From NZQO01 sp964639255 (GTDB lineage: Bacteria > Bacteroidota > Bacteroidia > Flavobacteriales > Flavobacteriaceae), in contig CAZXDP010000021.1 in assembly GCA_964639255.1 (NCBI GenBank), positions 1-37,204 of the forward strand: a stretch of 37,204 bases of DNA. Reading direction: 5' to 3'. Under the pieces are notes generated by a model that was given only the letters and a program-made list of their open reading frames with translations, had not been told where the DNA came from and did not search any database. The translations under genes and the position numbers were made by a program. Shown here piece by piece: positions 33,519-37,204 of this stretch (the first letter of the stretch is position 1; every line of letters starts with the position of its first letter).

Positions 33519-34085
33519 GTGAAATTGGTATCCTTACATAAAAATTATTCTGGACTTATAAAGAAGGCCAAAAAAGGACAACGAAAAGCCCAGTACGAGC
33601 TATACCAAATGTTCGCACCAAAAATGTTGAGCGTGTGCAGGCAGTATCTCAAGCATCCAGAACAAGCAGAGGAAGCGATGCTGGCAGGATTTCTAAAAGT
33701 GTTCACCCATCTGGAAACCTATAAGTTTGAAGGAAGCTTTGAAGGGTGGATACGGCGAATTATGGTAAACGAGTCTATTTCGTACCTAAGGAAGCAAAAA
33801 AAGGGGTTGTTCGATACGGAGGCTTCTTTAGAGAACTCCCTAGACCACACCACCTATATCGAAACCGAACTGGAAGTAGAGGTGATACAAGAATGGATCG
33901 ACGCTCTCCCCGATGGATATAAAACGGTTTTCGTTCTCTATGCAGTAGAAGGGTATAAGCACAGTGAAATTGCAGAGATGCTCCAAATTTCAGAAAGCAC
34001 CTCTAAATCGCAGTTGTTTCGAGCACGCAAAATGCTTCAGGCAAAAATTTCAACAGAAAACAACTTTGGTTATGGCACCCATTAA
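33519..34085 (+). CDS. RNA polymerase sigma factor, ECF-type (sigma-70 family)
   Basis: A 188-residue transcription initiation factor. Sigma region 2 covers about residues 20-90 (KAKKGQRKAQYELYQMFAPKML, HLETYKFEGSFEGWIRRIMVNESISYLRK) and region 4 about 125-180 (IQEWIDALPDGYKTVFVLYAVEGYKHSEIAEMLQISESTSKSQLFRARKML), a normal HTH. Sigma regions 1.2 and 3 are absent, as in ECF factors. It starts at GTG, which fits the family N terminus MKLVSLHKN; no ATG is better. The stop overlaps the next gene by 14 bases, so it is coupled to a membrane protein that may be its anti-sigma factor. Confidence 0.95.
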   Translation: MKLVSLHKNYSGLIKKAKKGQRKAQYELYQMFAPKMLSVCRQYLKHPEQAEEAMLAGFLKVFTHLETYKFEGSFEGWIRRIMVNESISYLRKQKKGLFDTEASLENSLDHTTYIETELEVEVIQEWIDALPDGYKTVFVLYAVEGYKHSEIAEMLQISESTSKSQLFRARKMLQAKISTENNFGYGTH

Positions 34086-34845
34086 ATTAGAAGAGCACAT
34101 TCGGGAAAAGCTACAGGAGCGGGAGCTAGCACCTTCGCCACAAGCGTGGGAGAAACTCGATGCGGCCTTGGGAACGCCCGAGGTAAAGAAACGAAGTGCT
34201 TCTTGGTACTGGTATGCAGCCGCGGCAAGCTTGGTGGGGGTACTAATCGTTACGTCATTATTTTGGAAAGATAGCGCCCCAGCCGGTGTGGAAGTAGTTT
34301 CATCTTCCGAGGAAAACCCCACAATACAGGAAAATCGGCCTGACTTGAATCAAGAGCTTAAAAGAAATGTCCCGGTCGCTTCAGAAGATGGGGAACGTAA
34401 GGATGGCAAGGTGGCGGGCAGTCCTACTACGCTCTCGGGTAATGAGCGGGGCCCAATCGCTTCAGAAACAAAAACGAGAAATGCAAAGGGCATCCCTTCC
34501 GAAGATAAAAAACTTGCAGCCGCCGAATCGATTCAAACTGTTCCTCACAGTACAGAAGAAGCGATGATTCAAGAAAAAATTGCTGAAGTGGTACAGCAGG
34601 TACACCATTTGAGGGAACAACATACGGAAGTTACCGTCCAAGAGATAGATGCCTTGCTAATCGCCGCACAGCGCGATATTGAGATGCGCCGTTCGGTAAG
34701 CGCACCTTCAACGAAAATAGATGCCATGGCCTTGTTGGATGCTGTTGAGGAAGACCTTGAGCGTAGTTTTCGGGACAAGGTATTCGAGGCACTAGGGGAA
34801 GGATTTCAGAAAATTCGAACCGCCGTCGTAGAACGAAATAACTAA
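34072..34845 (+). CDS. Membrane protein, probable anti-sigma-like partner of the ECF factor
   Basis: A 257-residue protein with a cytoplasmic N-terminal part (about 1-44, IREKLQERELAPSPQAWEKLDAALG), one transmembrane segment (about 45-65, WYWYAAAASLVGVLIVTSLFW) and a long periplasmic tail rich in Glu, Lys, Ser and Gln, ending with helical segments (IREL-like heptads around VQQVHHLREQHTEVTVQE). The order (cytoplasmic anti-sigma domain, one TM, periplasmic sensor) and the 14-base overlap with an ECF sigma gene fit an anti-sigma factor, but the zinc anti-sigma motif (HxxxCxxC) is absent and no FecR domain is seen. The frame opens at 33964 inside the sigma gene; the ATG at 34072 is the likely start. 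The assignment is inferred from context. Confidence 0.6.
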   Translation: MAPIKLEEHIREKLQERELAPSPQAWEKLDAALGTPEVKKRSASWYWYAAAASLVGVLIVTSLFWKDSAPAGVEVVSSSEENPTIQENRPDLNQELKRNVPVASEDGERKDGKVAGSPTTLSGNERGPIASETKTRNAKGIPSEDKKLAAAESIQTVPHSTEEAMIQEKIAEVVQQVHHLREQHTEVTVQEIDALLIAAQRDIEMRRSVSAPSTKIDAMALLDAVEEDLERSFRDKVFEALGEGFQKIRTAVVERNN

Positions 34846-34888
34846 AGTCATTTTTCAAATTATCAATAAACAATCATTCATCAATCAA

Positions 34889-34936
34889 GTCCTGCACCAC
34901 CTTCCCCGTAATCAGGGGTAGGGCGGTGCCAAGGAC
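34889..34936 (+). promoter_or_regulatory. Strong hairpin in the 5' UTR of the outer-membrane protein gene
   Basis: GTCCT (34889-34893), GCACC (34894-34898) and CCCC (34904-34907) can pair with GGGG (34915-34918), GGTGC (34925-34929) and AGGAC (34932-34936), separated by small mismatches and a seven-base loop. It ends 15 bases before the ATG at 34952, has no T tract, and is far more GC-rich than the flanks. It could be a 5'-UTR element controlling translation or mRNA life. Its job is inferred. Confidence 0.5.
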
Positions 34937-34951
34937 GAAAAATCAAACATC

Positions 34952-36007
34952 ATGAAAACAACTACTTTTTGTACCGCACTCGCGGTATGGTTACTGGGTT
35001 TTGCCGTAACCCAAGCTCAAACCGATGTGGAACGCGAAATTGAAACCCTTTCTGCGGCTAGGGAGGAAATCGTTCAGGAAGAAAAAGAGGCACTGCGGGA
35101 AGAGGTGGCGCAAATTACCATCCAACTGGAGAATAATACCATAACTTCGGAAACGGCGGAACAGCTTAAACAGGAAGCAGCAGAAAAACGAGCTCTTAAT
35201 ATTGAAAACCGCTTGGCAATTATAGATAACAAAATAGCGTTGCTGGAACGGAATAAGGAAGCTTATGAGGCCGATGATGAGAAAGGCTTTAAGATCAGCC
35301 TAGGAAACGGCGATGATGACGAATCGTTTCTTTATATCGGTCCGAAAGTAAGAACCCGAAAATACGACAAACGAACCACCAGTGATTTTGTACTTGCGGT
35401 AGGGTTCAACAATGTGATTACCGAAGGCGAGTCGCTAGAGGATAGCGATTTCAAGATTGGAGGGAGCCGTTTCGCCGAATTGGGTTGGGCTTGGAAAACA
35501 AGGGTCTTCGACAATAGCAACTGGCTTCGTGTGAAGTACGGATTTTCCTTTCAGTTCAATGGTTTGAAGCCTACCGATAACCGGTATTATGTAGATACTG
35601 GAGCTCAAACCGAACTGCAGGAATTCCCGATCGATCTGGACAAATCGAAGTTTAGGATAGACAACCTCGTGTTTCCCGTTCATTTCGAATTTGGGCCGTC
35701 GCGAAAAATTGAAGGCGATAACTATTTTCGCTATTCAACAGAAAACAAGCTCAAGGTTGGTGTGGGCGGTTACGCTGGTTTCAAATTGGGGGCTCGCCAA
35801 AAACTGAAATACGAAGAGGACGGAGAGGACGTAAAGGAAAAATTGAAGGGTAACTACAACACCAACAACTTCATTTACGGAATAAGCGGCTATATTGGTT
35901 GGGATACAGCAGCACTGTACCTTAAATACGATCTTAATACGATATTCAAGGACAATCCCGTGGAACAACGCAATATCTCGCTGGGACTGCGTTTTGATAT
36001 GGATTAG
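34952..36007 (+). CDS. Outer-membrane beta-barrel protein with N-terminal coiled coil
   Basis: A 351-residue protein: signal peptide (LAVWLLGFAVTQAQ), then about 80 residues of charged heptads (VEREIETLSAAREEIVQEEKEA... to IALLERNKEAYE) that form a coiled coil, followed by about 230 residues with alternating aromatic and polar residues (WLRVKYGFSFQFNG, YGISGYIGWDTAALYLKYDL) and a C-terminal LGLRFDMD, the end of an outer-membrane barrel of the PF13568 type. A periplasmic coiled coil ahead of a barrel could form a stalk or bind peptidoglycan-associated partners. It follows the sigma/anti-sigma pair by 106 bases and may be a target or part of that module. A terminator follows. Confidence 0.82.
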   Translation: MKTTTFCTALAVWLLGFAVTQAQTDVEREIETLSAAREEIVQEEKEALREEVAQITIQLENNTITSETAEQLKQEAAEKRALNIENRLAIIDNKIALLERNKEAYEADDEKGFKISLGNGDDDESFLYIGPKVRTRKYDKRTTSDFVLAVGFNNVITEGESLEDSDFKIGGSRFAELGWAWKTRVFDNSNWLRVKYGFSFQFNGLKPTDNRYYVDTGAQTELQEFPIDLDKSKFRIDNLVFPVHFEFGPSRKIEGDNYFRYSTENKLKVGVGGYAGFKLGARQKLKYEEDGEDVKEKLKGNYNTNNFIYGISGYIGWDTAALYLKYDLNTIFKDNPVEQRNISLGLRFDMD

Positions 36008-36028
36008 ATATCGTACTCTATCTACTGA

Positions 36029-36054
36029 AAAAGTGCCCCTTTGCGGGCACTTTT
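36029..36054. terminator. Terminator of the outer-membrane protein gene
   Basis: AAAAGTGCCC (36029-36038) pairs with GGGCACTTTT (36045-36054) around a six-base loop. The T tract is only four bases on the plus strand. Confidence 0.8.
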
Positions 36055-36101
36055 CCGTTGTAAATTGCGTGGCATCGATGAACGTGGCAAATTCTATTTA
36101 G

Positions 36102-36109
36102 TATATTTG
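36102..36109 (+). promoter_or_regulatory. dnaG promoter -7 element
   Basis: TATATTTG (36102-36109), an exact TAnnTTTG, 20 bases before the ATG. A -33 TTG is not clear. Confidence 0.55.
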
Positions 36110-36129
36110 TTTTTAACTTCAGAAGAGTC

Positions 36130-37204
36130 ATGATCGCCAAAACCACTATCGATTCCGTTTTTGAGACCGCCCGTGTGGAAGAGGTGATTGGGGATTTTGT
36201 ACAGCTGAAAAAATCTGGAAGCAATTTTAAAGGACTTAGTCCTTTTTCCGATGAGCGTACGCCCAGCTTTATGGTCTCTCCAGTGAAACAGATTTGGAAG
36301 GATTTTTCGAGCGGAAAAGGGGGGAATGTGGTCTCGTTCTTGATGGAGCACGAACATTTTACCTATCCCGAGGCCATACGTTATTTGGCCAAGAAGTACG
36401 GTATTCCCATTGAGGAAACCCAGCAGACCGACGAGCAAAAGGAGCAAGCAAACGAACGGGAGAGTTTGTATTTGGTGAGTGAGTTTGCCAAGGACTATTT
36501 TCATAGAACGCTACTTAAATCTGAGGAAGGCAAAGCCATTGGCCTAAGTTACCTTAAGGAACGCGGCTTCACCCAAGCCACCATCGAAAAATTTGAGCTG
36601 GGCTATTCGCCAGATTTGTGGGATGCGTTCACCGCCCACGCCATTAAAAAAGGCTATTCTCTAGAGTATCTTGAAAAAACCGGGCTAACCATCGTAAAGG
36701 ATGAAAAGCAATTCGACCGCTTCAAGGGGCGCGTCATGTTTCCCATCTTGAGCATGAGCGGCCGCACCCTGGGCTTTGGAGGTCGCATTCTCTCTAACGA
36801 AAAGAAAGCCGCCAAGTACCTCAATTCACCAGAGAGCGATATCTACCACAAAAGCAAGGTGCTCTATGGCATATACCACGCAAAGCAAAGTATTGCAAAA
36901 GAAGACAATTGCTATTTGGTTGAGGGCTATACCGATGTGATCCAGTTTCACCAAACGGGCATCGAAAACGTGGTATCATCTTCGGGCACCGCTCTTACGC
37001 CAGAGCAAATACGGTTAATCAATAGACTTACACAGAATATCACGGTGCTTTTTGATGGGGATGCCGCCGGTCTTCGCGCCTCGCTACGCGGTATCGACCT
37101 GATTCTCGAGCAGGGAATGAACGTGCGCATCTGTACCTTTCCTGAGGGAGAAGATCCCGATAGCTTCGCCAAGAACAATTCGCCGGAAACGGTACGCGAG
37201 TACC
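36130..37204 (+). CDS. dnaG: DNA primase DnaG (5' part, cut by the window end), zinc ligands replaced
   Basis: The first 358 codons of bacterial primase, which makes RNA primers for replication. The N-terminal CHC2-type domain is recognisable (NFKGLSPFSDERTPSFMVSP...KDFSSGKGGNVVSFLMEHE), but the four Zn ligands of E. coli DnaG (Cys40, His43, Cys61, Cys64) correspond to Ser37, Ser40, Asp58 and Ser61, so no zinc can be bound there. The Toprim catalytic core is intact: Glu265 in LVEGYTDV and Asp309/Asp311 in LFDGDAAG. The rest of the Toprim region and the C-terminal helicase-binding domain lie outside the window. I recall similar sequences in other Flavobacteriia, so this is probably lineage-wide rather than a defect. 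Confidence 0.96.
   Translation, partial: MIAKTTIDSVFETARVEEVIGDFVQLKKSGSNFKGLSPFSDERTPSFMVSPVKQIWKDFSSGKGGNVVSFLMEHEHFTYPEAIRYLAKKYGIPIEETQQTDEQKEQANERESLYLVSEFAKDYFHRTLLKSEEGKAIGLSYLKERGFTQATIEKFELGYSPDLWDAFTAHAIKKGYSLEYLEKTGLTIVKDEKQFDRFKGRVMFPILSMSGRTLGFGGRILSNEKKAAKYLNSPESDIYHKSKVLYGIYHAKQSIAKEDNCYLVEGYTDVIQFHQTGIENVVSSSGTALTPEQIRLINRLTQNITVLFDGDAAGLRASLRGIDLILEQGMNVRICTFPEGEDPDSFAKNNSPETVREY

Overview
The window looks like a chromosomal segment of a Flavobacteriaceae bacterium (phylum Bacteroidota). The evidence is a GldA gliding-motility ABC ATPase, proteins with type IX secretion (T9SS) C-terminal sorting domains, several lipoproteins with a short lipobox and acidic tail, a fused DAHP synthase/chorismate mutase, and promoters of the Bacteroidota type (TTG or TTTG, 16-21 nt, then TAnnTTTG). 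The species cannot be named from sequence alone. No tRNA, rRNA, insertion sequence, prophage or CRISPR array was seen.

Layout. 1-2.6 kb: a secreted lipoprotein and a secreted PQQ-like beta-propeller protein, each with a terminator. 2.8-7 kb: a TPR sensor histidine kinase, a small membrane protein and a LuxR-type response regulator, followed by a perfect inverted repeat and a lipoprotein with two DUF302 domains. 7-10.2 kb: metK (minus strand) with a structured leader resembling a SAM riboswitch, an OsmC-family protein and a PLP-dependent serine/threonine dehydratase. 10.2-14 kb: a two-gene module (PagL-like lipid A deacylase plus DUF2807 lipoprotein) present twice in tandem, then gldA convergent with it.

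15-18.3 kb: DAHP synthase/chorismate mutase preceded by what looks like a complete translation-coupled attenuator (leader peptide with Trp-Trp-His-Phe-Phe, antiterminator and terminator), a small secreted protein, rsgA and dtd. 18.3-25.9 kb: a tightly packed run of three DUF3857/transglutaminase-like proteins, a MazG-like pyrophosphohydrolase, a small membrane protein and aroA. 26-30 kb: queA, a T9SS-exported serine endopeptidase, rlmN. 30-32.3 kb (minus): an ASST-like lipoprotein and a T9SS-exported adhesin-like protein. 32.4-37.2 kb: polyprenyl diphosphate synthase, an ECF sigma factor overlapping a probable anti-sigma-like membrane protein, a coiled-coil/beta-barrel outer-membrane protein, and the 5' part of dnaG.

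The genes mix housekeeping (SAM synthesis, aromatic amino acids, tRNA/rRNA modification, ribosome assembly, replication priming, isoprenoid synthesis) with cell-envelope and secretion functions. The most notable signals are the aromatic attenuator, the metK leader, the duplicated lipid A deacylase/DUF2807 module, the DUF3857 trio in which two members have lost the transglutaminase Cys and His, and a DnaG whose zinc-binding residues are all replaced.
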